Source: DASQPA01 sp963757335
Lineage (GTDB): Bacteria; Acidobacteriota; Thermoanaerobaculia; Multivoradales; UBA5704
DNA: 64,000 bases
Reading direction: 5' to 3'
Assembly (NCBI GenBank): GCA_963757335.1
Contig: CAVWRJ010000013.1
Location: 620,001 to 684,000, forward strand
The translations under genes were made by a program, and so were the position numbers. Shown piece after piece: positions 53,529 through 62,167 of this stretch. The notes beneath the pieces are model-generated. The model ran no database searches. It saw only the letters and a list, made by a program, of their open reading frames with translations, and was not told where the DNA came from. The stretch's first letter is position 1; each line of letters opens with the position of its first letter.

Positions 53529-53787
53529 GACCGTTACCTGAACGTCGTACGGAAGGGGAGCTCCGCGTCCAACCCCTCGGCGAAGAACCTCGACACCGGC
53601 GAGACCCTCCGGGTGGAAACCCTCTCGGGCAAAGAGGTCCTGGCGAGCGGTTCCACGGAGGGGGAGGAGATACCAGCCGACTCAGAAGTCGTGGTCGCCC
53701 ACCTACACCGATCCCAAGAGCTATCGAGTGGAAGGGGACGAGTTGGTCTTCGACCGCAGCTTCGGCCGGCCGCGCGATTCGGTCGAC
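53529..53787 (+). pseudogene. Internal fragment copied from the 51720-52358 gene
   Basis: Reproduces DRYLNVVRKGSSASNPSAKN and GETLRVETLSGKEVLASGST almost exactly, then jumps from VVVAH to YTDPKSYRVEGDELVFDRSF, omitting about 50 bases of the parent. It begins and ends abruptly, between the DUF433 start and the kinase 3' end. No start or stop of its own. A recent duplicative insertion with internal deletion. Confidence 0.85.
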
Positions 53788-53799
53788 GTCTTTGCTATC

Positions 53800-55617
53800 T
53801 TAGTGCCGCTGAACTCCCTGCTGGATCACCTGGCGGAGCTGGGCGGGGTCGACCGGCTTGGTGAGGTGGAGGTCGAAGCCCGCCGCCTTGGAACGGCGCC
53901 GGTCCTCTTCGCGGCCGTAGCCGGTGACGGCGATCAGCTGGGCGTCCGCGGTCGCCGGATCGCGCCGCAGCTCGGCCGCCACCTCGAAGCCGTCCATACC
54001 AGGGAGCCCGATGTCGCAGAGCACCACCTGGGGGTGGAACAGGCGCGCCGCCTCGACGCCGTCGGCCCCGCAGCTCGCGAGCTCGACCTCGTGCCCCGAG
54101 AGCTCCAGAAAGTCGCGCATCGTCGCCGCCGCATCCGGATTGTCCTCGACGACCAAGATCCGCCGTCCCTCGACCGCTGCCACCGGCTCCGGCTCCGGAG
54201 CGGGGACGCGGGAGGTGAGCGGCAGGGAGAGTGTGAACTCGGACCCCCGCCCCTCCCCCTCGCTCCGCGCCGTCACCTCGCCGCCGTGGAGATCGATGAG
54301 CCCCTTGACCACCGCCAGGCCGATCCCGAGCCCCCCCATGCTGCGGTCGAGGCTCTGCTCGGCCTGGGTGAAGACCTCGAAGACGTGCGGCAGGACTTCC
54401 GGGGCGATGCCGCTGCCGCTGTCGGCGACGCTCACCTCGGCCCGGCCCTGGGCGGCGCGGCCGGCGCGCACCCGGATCGAGCCTCCCGGCGACGTGAATT
54501 TGAAGGCGTTCTCCAAAAGATTGGAGAGCGCCTGGGTGAGCCGCTGCCGGTCGCCCCATACCGGTAGGGGCTCGTCCGTCCCTTCGAGAGAGAGCGAACG
54601 CCGACCCTCGTCGAGGGTCGTCCGGTACTCCTCGCCCACCTGGCGCACCAGGGCGGCCAGATCCAGCCGCTCGCAGTGGAGCTCGACCTGGCCGCGAGTC
54701 ACCCGCGAGGCCTCCAAGAGGTCGTCAACGAGGAGCGCCTGGCGGTGAACCTGGCGTTCGGCGGCGTCGATCGCCCGGGTCCAGGTCTCGTCGCCACCCC
54801 CCTTGATGCGCAGCACCTCGATGGCGTTGCTGATCGTCCCCAGAGGGTTCCGAAGCTCGTGGGCGAGCATGCCGAGGAACTCCTCCTTGGCGCGGTCCGC
54901 CCGTTCGAGGGCGCCGTGCTGCTGGGCGAGCCGCCGCGACAGCTCCTCCAACTTGCGCTCGTTGGCCCGCGCCTGGCGGAGCTGGGCGATCATCCAGTCC
55001 ACCCGTTCGCCCACGGTCGTGGGGCCGAGGACCATCTCGGGCGGTTCGTAGAAGACGTTCGGGCAGACCTCCTCGCCGAGGACGGCGAAGGGGTGGGTGT
55101 GGAGGATGTCGTAGACCACCTCCGGCGCGAAACGCGAGCGGTCGTACTGGCAGAGGCCGATGCTCCGGCTCCCGGCGAGGAAGCGGTTGAGCATGGCCTC
55201 GTATTCGAGGAAGCGCTCGGTACCGGGGGCGTGGCCCAGGCACCAGCTCATCTCGCTCGCCACCCGGAGCCCGGCAAAGCCGTCGTCCAGAGCCTCCTGC
55301 TCGGCCTGGCGGAGGAGATCGGTCATCGCCCCCGGATCGAAGCGCCCCTCGCGGAGAAAGGCGTCGCGCCGGCTGAGGAGGACCAGGGCACCGCGCTCCC
55401 GCTCGCGGTCGACGTCGATCCCCTCGCTCGCCAGGGCCCGCTCGGCGAGATCGGTCGTCGCGTCGTCCGCCAGGTAGAGGCAGCGCTCTCCTGCCGCCAG
55501 CCCCTGCTTGAGGAAGGGGATGAGCGCCGCCATCTGCTCGGCGGCGCGGTCATAGATCAGGCAGAGGTGATCGCCCTGCCGGAGCCGGACGATTCTGCGC
55601 TCTAGGTCGCCGCCCAC
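53800..55617 (-). CDS. Hybrid histidine kinase with N-terminal MEDS domain
   Basis: 605 residues from GTG at 55617 (AGGAG upstream). Residues about 10-170 are a MEDS sensory domain (GDHLCLIYDRAAEQMAALIP, FLKQGLAAGERCLYLADD, YDRSRFAPEVVYDILHTHP). A coiled linker precedes HisKA with phospho-acceptor His253 (MLAHELRNPLG), the HATPase (LLENAFKFTSPGGS, ADSGSGIAPEVL, GGLGIGLAVVKGLIDLHGG), and a C-terminal receiver (LVVEDNPDAAATM, Asp535 in LCDIGLPGMDG, LTKPVD). No membrane segment, so a cytoplasmic sensor. MEDS domains are linked to C1/methyl-compound sensing by cofactor. Output partner not seen nearby. Confidence 0.9.
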   Translation of the reverse strand: MGGDLERRIVRLRQGDHLCLIYDRAAEQMAALIPFLKQGLAAGERCLYLADDATTDLAERALASEGIDVDRERERGALVLLSRRDAFLREGRFDPGAMTDLLRQAEQEALDDGFAGLRVASEMSWCLGHAPGTERFLEYEAMLNRFLAGSRSIGLCQYDRSRFAPEVVYDILHTHPFAVLGEEVCPNVFYEPPEMVLGPTTVGERVDWMIAQLRQARANERKLEELSRRLAQQHGALERADRAKEEFLGMLAHELRNPLGTISNAIEVLRIKGGGDETWTRAIDAAERQVHRQALLVDDLLEASRVTRGQVELHCERLDLAALVRQVGEEYRTTLDEGRRSLSLEGTDEPLPVWGDRQRLTQALSNLLENAFKFTSPGGSIRVRAGRAAQGRAEVSVADSGSGIAPEVLPHVFEVFTQAEQSLDRSMGGLGIGLAVVKGLIDLHGGEVTARSEGEGRGSEFTLSLPLTSRVPAPEPEPVAAVEGRRILVVEDNPDAAATMRDFLELSGHEVELASCGADGVEAARLFHPQVVLCDIGLPGMDGFEVAAELRRDPATADAQLIAVTGYGREEDRRRSKAAGFDLHLTKPVDPAQLRQVIQQGVQRH

Positions 55618-55728
55618 GGTCCCATCTCCTGCACGGTTTCGGTCGTCATGTCGTCATCCCGGGATTACGATCGGATCGTGATCCACGGGATGACCCGTGC
55701 AAGTTCCGGGCCGCCCGGAGGAGAGCGC

Positions 55729-56217
55729 CTACGGCGAGGGCTCGTCCACTCCGCCCGGATGGAGCGAAGAGGCGCTCGCGTGAAAGAATCGCACGAGCTT
55801 GTGGAAGCCCTCGAGCATCTCGGAGAGCGCCTGCTCCTCCTCTGGAGGGAGCGGGTGATCGACGCCCAGCACTCGGTAGAGGTCGACGCCGGCGGAAATG
55901 TCCGCCTCCTCGCCTCCCTCGTCCTGCCGGTCGCGGCGATAGAGTTGCCAGGCGCCGCTCTTGCCGCCACCGGACTTGCGGATCGCCTCCGGGCGCTCGT
56001 TGACGATCTGAAGGGCGTTGTGCAGATCGTTCAGATCGCCGTCCAGCGAGCCGAGGATCTTTTCGAGGGTGTCGAGGGAGGGCTTCTGCTTACCGGTCTC
56101 GTAGGCGGACAGCATGGCCTTCGTGATGCCGGCGGCATCAGCCACCTGGTACTGCCGTTTCGATTGGCGGTCGCGGAGCCAGCGGAGGGCCCTGCCGAGG
56201 CCTTGAAAGATGGGCAT
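55729..56217 (-). CDS. XRE-family helix-turn-helix regulator
   Basis: 162 residues from ATG at 56217. Residues 10-65 are a Cro/C1-type HTH (LRDRQSKRQYQVADAAGITK, AMLSAYETGKQKPSLDTLEK). The rest is a charged helical region probably for dimerisation or partner binding. Divergent across 227 bases from a TPR protein with a zinc-finger-like start; such XRE-TPR pairs recur in related genomes. A direct target is likely the shared intergenic region. Confidence 0.8.
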   Translation of the reverse strand: MPIFQGLGRALRWLRDRQSKRQYQVADAAGITKAMLSAYETGKQKPSLDTLEKILGSLDGDLNDLHNALQIVNERPEAIRKSGGGKSGAWQLYRRDRQDEGGEEADISAGVDLYRVLGVDHPLPPEEEQALSEMLEGFHKLVRFFHASASSLHPGGVDEPSP

Positions 56218-56318
56218 GCGCGAAATGTATCTCTACAGAGCGCTCATGGCAAGCGCAAACTTATGTGGTTCAACGACTTACGGGTTTTAACAAGCACCCG
56301 CAGGGAAGCCATTTATTG

Positions 56319-56348
56319 CTTGACCTGGAGATTAGTTGCTGGTTATAG
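56319..56348 (+). promoter_or_regulatory. Sigma-70-like promoter of the TPR gene
   Basis: TTGACC at 56319-56324 and TATAGT at 56343-56348 with 18-base spacing, in a locally AT-rich region about 100 bases upstream of the TPR gene start. Best match to a housekeeping promoter seen in the window. Confidence 0.55.
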
Positions 56349-56444
56349 TTGTGAACGACGGCAACTTGTGATCGATAAGCGCTCCGGCCCGTCAACTCGA
56401 CATCTCAAGCAGAAGGCCTCGGGAGCAGGGAGAAGAGGACGGCG

Positions 56445-57905
56445 ATGGCGGAGAAAGTAGAGAACGATGAGAACTTGGGGGAACACCCCCATCCCGGGCT
56501 GCTCGAAAGATTCATGCGCGGCGACGTCCGCGGAGCGGAAAAACGCCAGGTCGTCCGCCACCTCCTCGCCGGCTGCCCACGCTGTGTCGCCGTCACCCGC
56601 CGGATCTGGAACTTCGCCGGCGGCCGGCCCCTCCTTCCCCACTCGCCCCCCTCACCCATCTTGCCGCCGCTCGCCGCGGATGCCGCAAACGCCGAGCCGA
56701 TCCTGCCGGCGACCCTGGCGAGCTACGACCGTGCCCTCGCCCAGGCGCTCGCCGCCGGCCAACGGCGGGAAGCGGAGATGGCGGCCGAACGCGCGGCCGC
56801 CCCGGGGCTCCTCGCCAAGCTGCTCCAACTCCCCTGGGAGCGGCGGCTCGCCCTGGTGCGCCGGAACGAACGCTACCAGACCGTGGCCCTCGCCGACCTC
56901 CTCCTCGATCCTCACCCGACGCCGACGCCGATGCCGACGCCGACTCCGATACCGAGCGCCGCCGCGCTGCGGATCGAGCGCGCCGAGCTGGCAGCCGCCA
57001 TCGCCGAGCGGCTCGATCCGGCGGACTGCGGCCCCACGGTGGTCCGCGACCTCCTCGGCCGGGCCTGGGTCCAGGCGGGCGAGGCCCGGAGGCTCGCCGG
57101 TGACCTGCCGGGGGCGGAACGGGCCTTGCGCAGCGCCTCCCCTCTCCTCGCCGAGGCCTCCCCGGGGGAGCGGCTGGATCTCCTCCGCCTCCAGGCGGCG
57201 CTCGCCGCCGACCGCGGGCGCTTCGACGAGGCCGACCGCCTGCTCGACCACGCCGCTCTCGCCTGCCGGAGCGCCGGCGAGCTGTATCCAGCGGCGAGCG
57301 CGGTGATCGAGCGCGGGACCCTCCACGCCACGGCCGGACGCTACGAGTCGGCAATCGAGCTCCTGGGCGAAGGGACGGACCTCCTCGCCACGCTCGCCGC
57401 GCCCACCGTACCCGACAACGAGATGCAGCCCGACCCCGCGCTCCTCGCCGCCGCCCTCCATCGCCGGGCCGATCTCCTCTTCGAGGTCGGGCGCGGCGAC
57501 GAGGCCCGGGAGACCGCCGTCCGCCTGGCTCCCCTCTACGAACGGTTGGGAGATCGCACCGGGCTCCTCCGCCTCGGCTGGCTCCGCGGCAAGATCGAGG
57601 AGGACGGGGCCGCTCTGCTCGAAGTCCGGGAGGGGCTCCTCGCCGCGGGGCTGGGTTTGGCCGCCGCCCAGGTCTCGCTCGACCTCGCGGTGGTCTACGC
57701 CCGGAAGGGACGCTGGCGTGAGATCCGCCACCTCGCCGAGGAGATGCTCCCCATCTTCAGAACCCGCGACCTGCGCAGCGAGTCCATGGCGGGGCTCCTC
57801 GTCTTCCGCCGCGCGGTCGAGACCGAGAGCGCCTCGGTCGAGTTCCTCGTCGAGGTCGCCCGCTACCTGCTCGGCTCCCGCCGGACCCGGTGGGGATCGC
57901 CCTAG
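56445..57905 (+). CDS. TPR protein with zinc-finger-like N terminus
   Basis: 486 residues. The N-terminal 45 residues (HPGLLERFMRGDVRGAEKRQ, VVRHLLAGCPRCVAV) match the CxxC-bearing module often found before anti-sigma-like or TPR regions. A Pro/Thr linker (PTPTPMPTPTPIP) around residue 160 separates it from TPR-like helical pairs (DRGRFDEADRLLDHAALAC, TAGRYESAIELLGEG, ADLLFEVGRGDEARETAV). No membrane segment. Likely a cytoplasmic scaffold working with the divergent XRE regulator. The last codons form half of the terminator stem. Confidence 0.75.
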   Translation: MAEKVENDENLGEHPHPGLLERFMRGDVRGAEKRQVVRHLLAGCPRCVAVTRRIWNFAGGRPLLPHSPPSPILPPLAADAANAEPILPATLASYDRALAQALAAGQRREAEMAAERAAAPGLLAKLLQLPWERRLALVRRNERYQTVALADLLLDPHPTPTPMPTPTPIPSAAALRIERAELAAAIAERLDPADCGPTVVRDLLGRAWVQAGEARRLAGDLPGAERALRSASPLLAEASPGERLDLLRLQAALAADRGRFDEADRLLDHAALACRSAGELYPAASAVIERGTLHATAGRYESAIELLGEGTDLLATLAAPTVPDNEMQPDPALLAAALHRRADLLFEVGRGDEARETAVRLAPLYERLGDRTGLLRLGWLRGKIEEDGAALLEVREGLLAAGLGLAAAQVSLDLAVVYARKGRWREIRHLAEEMLPIFRTRDLRSESMAGLLVFRRAVETESASVEFLVEVARYLLGSRRTRWGSP

Positions 57906-57922
57906 ATCCCCACCGGGTCCGG
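57881..57922. terminator. Perfect 18-bp bidirectional terminator overlapping a stop codon
   Basis: Stem 57881-57898 pairs perfectly with 57905-57922; the six-base loop contains the first bases of the TPR gene's TAG stop. It lies between convergent genes and so ends both. The left arm encodes the final residues (RRTRWGS). Confidence 0.75.
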
Positions 57923-57932
57923 TAGATCGACC

Positions 57933-60900
57933 TCAGAAGAAGAGCGGCAGGAGGGCGACCGGCCCAGTTGCTCCGGCGGCCGGTTTCCCCTCCGCGCCGC
58001 TGTCCTTCTTCTTCCACTCCGTGAGGCTCGGCACCTGGAGAGGTGGGAGCTTGCGGCCGGCGAGCGACCGGTTGAGCGGCTCGACGTCGTGGGCGACCAG
58101 GACCGCGAAATCCTTCTCGGCCTTTTCCAGCTCATCCGTAAGCACGCCGGCCGAGTCGAGCTGCGACTTGCTGGGGCGCCCCTCGTAACCGTTGACGGCA
58201 CCGTAGAGCGTGCCGAGCTTCTCGCGGAGCTGCACCTCGCCGCCCAACCAGCCGCCCTCGCTCGTCGCCACCATCCGCTTGTGGAAGGTGTCGAGCTTGG
58301 CGCCCGCGGCCTCCACCGACTTGCGCAATCCGTCCTTCTGGGGCAGCCCAGCGGCCACCTTCGCCGCCTGCTCGGACCCCGCGAGCGACGCCTCTGCCAG
58401 GTAGGTCTGGCGTTCGAGCATGCCGTAGAGCTGCATGGCGAGCTTCTGCTGGACGGTCCGGTCCTCGGCCGAGTAGGTCGAACGCGGGTCGGGGACGAGC
58501 TCGACCTGGCCGGTCAACGTCTCCTGGCCGCGGATCAGCTTGACCGTGTAGGTGCCGGCCGGCACCCGCGGGCCGTAGAAGGCACCCTGCTGCTCGATGA
58601 TCGAGTTCGCCCCGGCGATCTTGGGCGGCGGCAGGCGCATGGGCCACTCGATGCGGTTCAAGCCCTTGCGCTTGCTTCCCGGGATCGTCGAGATGAGCTT
58701 GCCCTGGGCGTCGTAGACCTCGGCCTTCAAGTCGCCGAAGAGGTGCCGCTTCTTCAAGTAGTAGGTGATCGTCGCCGACTCCTCGGGGTTGAAGCCGACG
58801 AACTCCTCGTCGGAGACGAAATCCTGCTCGGAGGCGGGGATGACCATCACCGCCGGCCGGCCCGGCAGGAGGGTGGCCTCGGAATCGAGGACCTTCGGGG
58901 TCAGCCGGCGCAGCGGCGTAATGTCGTCGACGACGTACATGCCCCGCCCGTGGGTGGCGATCAGGAGGTCCGACTCGCGGGGCTGGACGGCGACGTCGCG
59001 CACCGCGACCTTGGGGAAGTTGCCGGTGAAACGCGCGAAATGGCCGCCCCCGTCGACCGAGATGAAGAGCCCGAGCTCGGTCCCCACGAACAGCAGGTCG
59101 GGGTTGACGAGGTCCTGCCGGACGACATGGGCGTAGCCGGTCAAGCCCTTGCCGGCGAGCGGCGTCCAGCTCTTGCCGTAGTCGGTCGTCTTGTAGACGT
59201 AGGGCTTCATGTCGCCGGTCTGGTGGCCGTCGAAGGTGGCGAAGGCCGTCGCCTCGTCGAAGCGGCCGGGCTCGACGGTCGACACCCAGGTGCCCCTGGG
59301 CAGGCCGGGGAGGTTGCCGGAGGTGCCGGCGGTGTTGGTCCAGGTCTTGCCGCCGTCCCGGGTCAGCTGGAGATTGCCGTCGTCGGTCCCCACCCAGACG
59401 AGCTGCGGGTTCTTGGGCGCCTCGGCGATCGAGTAGATCGTCGTGTGGTTCTCGGCGCTCGAGTTGTCGATCGTCAGGCCGCCGGAGGCGAGCTGCCCCT
59501 GCTTTTTGGGATCGTTCGTCGTCAGGTCGGGCGAGATGCGCTCCCAGGAGTCCCCCCGGTCGCGCGAGCGGAAGAGGTACTGGGCGCCGATGTAGATCGT
59601 CCCCGAGGTGGTCGGGGAGAGGGCCATGGCGGCGTTCCAGTTGAAGCGCAGCTCCTTTTCCCCCGCTCCTGGCAGCGGCTTGACGTCCTTGCTCTCCCCC
59701 GTCGACAGCCGGATGCGGGAGATGTTGCCGCCCTGGAACTCGGAGTAGACGAAGTCCTTTTCGTAAGGATCGCGGAAGGCGTAGAAGCCGTCGCCGCCGC
59801 CGACGTTTCGCCAATCCTTGTTGAAGATGGCGCCGATCCCCCGCGACGGGCCCATCCAGGAGCCGTTGTCCTGCAGGCCGCCATAGACGTTGTAGGGCCA
59901 CTCCATGTCGTAGCTCACGTGGTAGAACTGCGCCACCGGCAGGGCCTTGGCGTGGCGCCAGTGGTGGCCGCGGTCGTAGGACTCGTAGACCCCGCCGTCG
60001 GTGCCGAGGAGAAGCTCCTGAGGGTTTTTCGGGTTGATCCACAGGGCGTGGTGGTCGCCGTGCACGCTGCCGAAGTTGAAGCCGCCGGCGAACGGGCTGC
60101 TGAACGACTTGCCGCCGTCGGTGCTGATGGTGAGGTTCAAACCCGGCTTGTAGACGTAGTTGTAGTCGCCGGGATCGACCACCAGGCGGGCGAAGTAGAA
60201 CGGCCGCACCTGGACGTTGAACGAGCTGTTGACCTTCGCCCAGCTCTCGCCGACGTCGTCCGAGCGGTAGAGGGCGGTCTCCTTGGATTCGACCAGGGCG
60301 TAGACGACCGACGGCCGCGAGGGAGCGACGGCGACGGCGATCCGCCCCTTCTCTCCAGAAGGGAGCCCGGTCTTCACCGGCCGCCAGGTGTCGCCGCCGT
60401 CGGTCGATTTAAACAGGCCGCTCCCCGGACCGCCCGAGCGGAAGGCCCAGGGGAAGCGGCGGAACTGCCACATGCCGGCGTAGAGGATCTGCGGCTCCTG
60501 GGGATCGACCGCGAGATCCGAGCAGCCGGTGTCTCTGTCGACGAAGAGAGTGCGCTTCCAGGTCTTGCCGCCGTCGGTGGTTTTGAACACCCCGCGCTCG
60601 TCGTTGCCGTCCCAGAGGTGACCGGTGGCGCAGACCCAGACGGTGTTGCCGTCGGTCGGGTGGACGGCGATCCGGGCGATGTGCTCGCTGTCGCCGAGCC
60701 CCACCTTGTCCCAGGTGTCGCCGCCGTTGGTCGTCTTGTAGAGGCCGTCGCCTACCGAGACGCTGTTGCGGGTCCACGACTCCCCGGTCCCCACCCAGAC
60801 CGTCTTCGGGTTCCTGGGGTCGGCGGCGATGGCGCCGATCGACTGCACCTGCTCGTCGAAGATCGACTTATAGGACAGGCCGCCGTCGATCGACTTCCAG

Positions 60901-61157
60901 ACGCCGCCGCCGGCCGCCCCGACGTAGATCGTGAGCGGGCTGTCGGGGACGGCTTCGATGGCCGAGATCCGGCCGCCGGTCTGGGCCGGCCCCAGGGCCC
61001 GCGCCGTCATGCCGCTGAACGTGCTCTCGTCGACCTCCACCTGGGCGACCATCTGGGCGCAGAGGGGTGCCACGGTAGCCGTGACGAGCACGGCGAAGAC
61101 ACCGATTCTCAAACCCGCTGCCAGGAGGCAGGGGAGCCGCTTCGCTGTACGCTGCAT
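57933..61157 (-). CDS. Secreted BNR/sortilin-like beta-propeller protein
   Basis: 1074 residues; ATG at 61157 after AGGAGAG. The signal peptide ends near APLCAQ. Many BNR (Asp-box) blades: GGGVWKSIDGGLSYKSI, GLYKTTNGGDTWDKV, GVFKTTDGGKTWKR, GLFKSTDGGDTWRPV, LQLTRDGGKTWTNT, forming two propellers to about residue 720. A C-terminal part (about 740-960) with VYDAQGKLISTIPGSKRKGL and PAGTYTVKLIRGQETLTGQV is Ig/FlgD-like. This is the VPS10/sortilin-like secreted family common in Acidobacteriota; binding or glycosidase roles have been proposed, no catalytic site is evident. Confidence 0.85.
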   Translation of the reverse strand: MQRTAKRLPCLLAAGLRIGVFAVLVTATVAPLCAQMVAQVEVDESTFSGMTARALGPAQTGGRISAIEAVPDSPLTIYVGAAGGGVWKSIDGGLSYKSIFDEQVQSIGAIAADPRNPKTVWVGTGESWTRNSVSVGDGLYKTTNGGDTWDKVGLGDSEHIARIAVHPTDGNTVWVCATGHLWDGNDERGVFKTTDGGKTWKRTLFVDRDTGCSDLAVDPQEPQILYAGMWQFRRFPWAFRSGGPGSGLFKSTDGGDTWRPVKTGLPSGEKGRIAVAVAPSRPSVVYALVESKETALYRSDDVGESWAKVNSSFNVQVRPFYFARLVVDPGDYNYVYKPGLNLTISTDGGKSFSSPFAGGFNFGSVHGDHHALWINPKNPQELLLGTDGGVYESYDRGHHWRHAKALPVAQFYHVSYDMEWPYNVYGGLQDNGSWMGPSRGIGAIFNKDWRNVGGGDGFYAFRDPYEKDFVYSEFQGGNISRIRLSTGESKDVKPLPGAGEKELRFNWNAAMALSPTTSGTIYIGAQYLFRSRDRGDSWERISPDLTTNDPKKQGQLASGGLTIDNSSAENHTTIYSIAEAPKNPQLVWVGTDDGNLQLTRDGGKTWTNTAGTSGNLPGLPRGTWVSTVEPGRFDEATAFATFDGHQTGDMKPYVYKTTDYGKSWTPLAGKGLTGYAHVVRQDLVNPDLLFVGTELGLFISVDGGGHFARFTGNFPKVAVRDVAVQPRESDLLIATHGRGMYVVDDITPLRRLTPKVLDSEATLLPGRPAVMVIPASEQDFVSDEEFVGFNPEESATITYYLKKRHLFGDLKAEVYDAQGKLISTIPGSKRKGLNRIEWPMRLPPPKIAGANSIIEQQGAFYGPRVPAGTYTVKLIRGQETLTGQVELVPDPRSTYSAEDRTVQQKLAMQLYGMLERQTYLAEASLAGSEQAAKVAAGLPQKDGLRKSVEAAGAKLDTFHKRMVATSEGGWLGGEVQLREKLGTLYGAVNGYEGRPSKSQLDSAGVLTDELEKAEKDFAVLVAHDVEPLNRSLAGRKLPPLQVPSLTEWKKKDSGAEGKPAAGATGPVALLPLFF

Positions 61158-61167
61158 GGGATCTCTC

Positions 61168-62004
61168 CTACTGGGGCTTCGGGGCCCCCTCCTTTTTCAC
61201 CGCAGTGGGCTGGACGAAGCGGGTGTCTTCCAGGCTGGGGTTCACCTCGATCTTCTCGATCGTGATGACCTGCCCCGAGGGCGCCCCCTTGGGCTTGGTG
61301 GCGAGCGAGAACGGGAAGACGATGCCGTCGACCGTCTTGTAGTCGCCCGAGGTGCTCACGAACTCCACCTCCTGGCCACGGAAGTTGCGCTTGCCCTCTT
61401 CCTTGATCTCCAGGTAGGCGTCGGCGTCCAGGTAGACGTAGGAGATGTCGCCGCTCTTCTTGGTCACCTTAAGCTTGTAGGCTGGGGTGCCGTCGACGTT
61501 CTCCTTGCCGAGGTACTCGACCTGGTTCCCCTTCGCCTTGTAGTCGAAGAGCGGCCCATCGAAGTCGGCCTGCTCCTCCATCCCCTTCAAGTCGTCGCCG
61601 GACATCGCCTCGGGCTCCTTCTTGCCCATGAACGGCATCACCATCCAGCCGGCGCTGCCGTCGTAGGCCTGGATGCCGGTCATCCCCTGGACGACGAACT
61701 CCAGCCGCATCTTGTGCTGCCGCTTCAGCTCGATGGTGAAGGGGGCCTTGGCACCCTGGCCGATATCCATGCTGCCCGTCATGCGGAGGGTCTTGATCGC
61801 CTTGATCTTCTCCCGGCCGCCCTTGGCCTGAATGTTCTTCTCGATCAGCTCGTCGACCGTCGGGGCCGCCGCGGGAGCCGCCGGGGCGGTCGCGGCCGGC
61901 GCGGCCGGCGCGGTAGCCGTCTGGGCTGACGCCGGAGCCGTCGCGGTGGCCGTGAGCGTGACGAAGGCGCCGGCGACCAGCCATACGTAGGACTTGCGAA
62001 TCAT
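61168..62004 (-). CDS. Outer-membrane lipoprotein-sorting-like (LolA/LolB fold) protein
   Basis: 278 residues; ATG at 62004 with GGAGATCCTC. Signal peptide, then an Ala/Pro/Thr linker (about 28-48). The mature part (VDELIEKNIQAKGGREKIKA, IKTLRMTGSMDIGQGAKAPF, KMRLEFVVQGMTGIQAYDGS, AGWMVMPFMGKKEPEAMSGD) shows the half-barrel strand pattern of LolA/LolB-like proteins, including YLDADAYLEIKEEGKRNFRG. Members bind lipids or hydrophobic ligands in the periplasm. Ten bases upstream of, and same strand as, the BNR gene, suggesting co-transcription. Confidence 0.75.
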   Translation of the reverse strand: MIRKSYVWLVAGAFVTLTATATAPASAQTATAPAAPAATAPAAPAAAPTVDELIEKNIQAKGGREKIKAIKTLRMTGSMDIGQGAKAPFTIELKRQHKMRLEFVVQGMTGIQAYDGSAGWMVMPFMGKKEPEAMSGDDLKGMEEQADFDGPLFDYKAKGNQVEYLGKENVDGTPAYKLKVTKKSGDISYVYLDADAYLEIKEEGKRNFRGQEVEFVSTSGDYKTVDGIVFPFSLATKPKGAPSGQVITIEKIEVNPSLEDTRFVQPTAVKKEGAPKPQ

Positions 62005-62167
62005 GAGGATCTCCTTCTCTCGGTATCTCTGGAAGTTTTCAGTCTGAGCGCCTGAGGATACCCCGATCGTCGAGCGACCGGGCGGACCACCGCCCGAACC
62101 GCTGCCTCTGGCTTCTATAGGTACGCCCGAAGAGGGTGAAAGTTGCGCCCACCGGGCTTCCGCCGCT

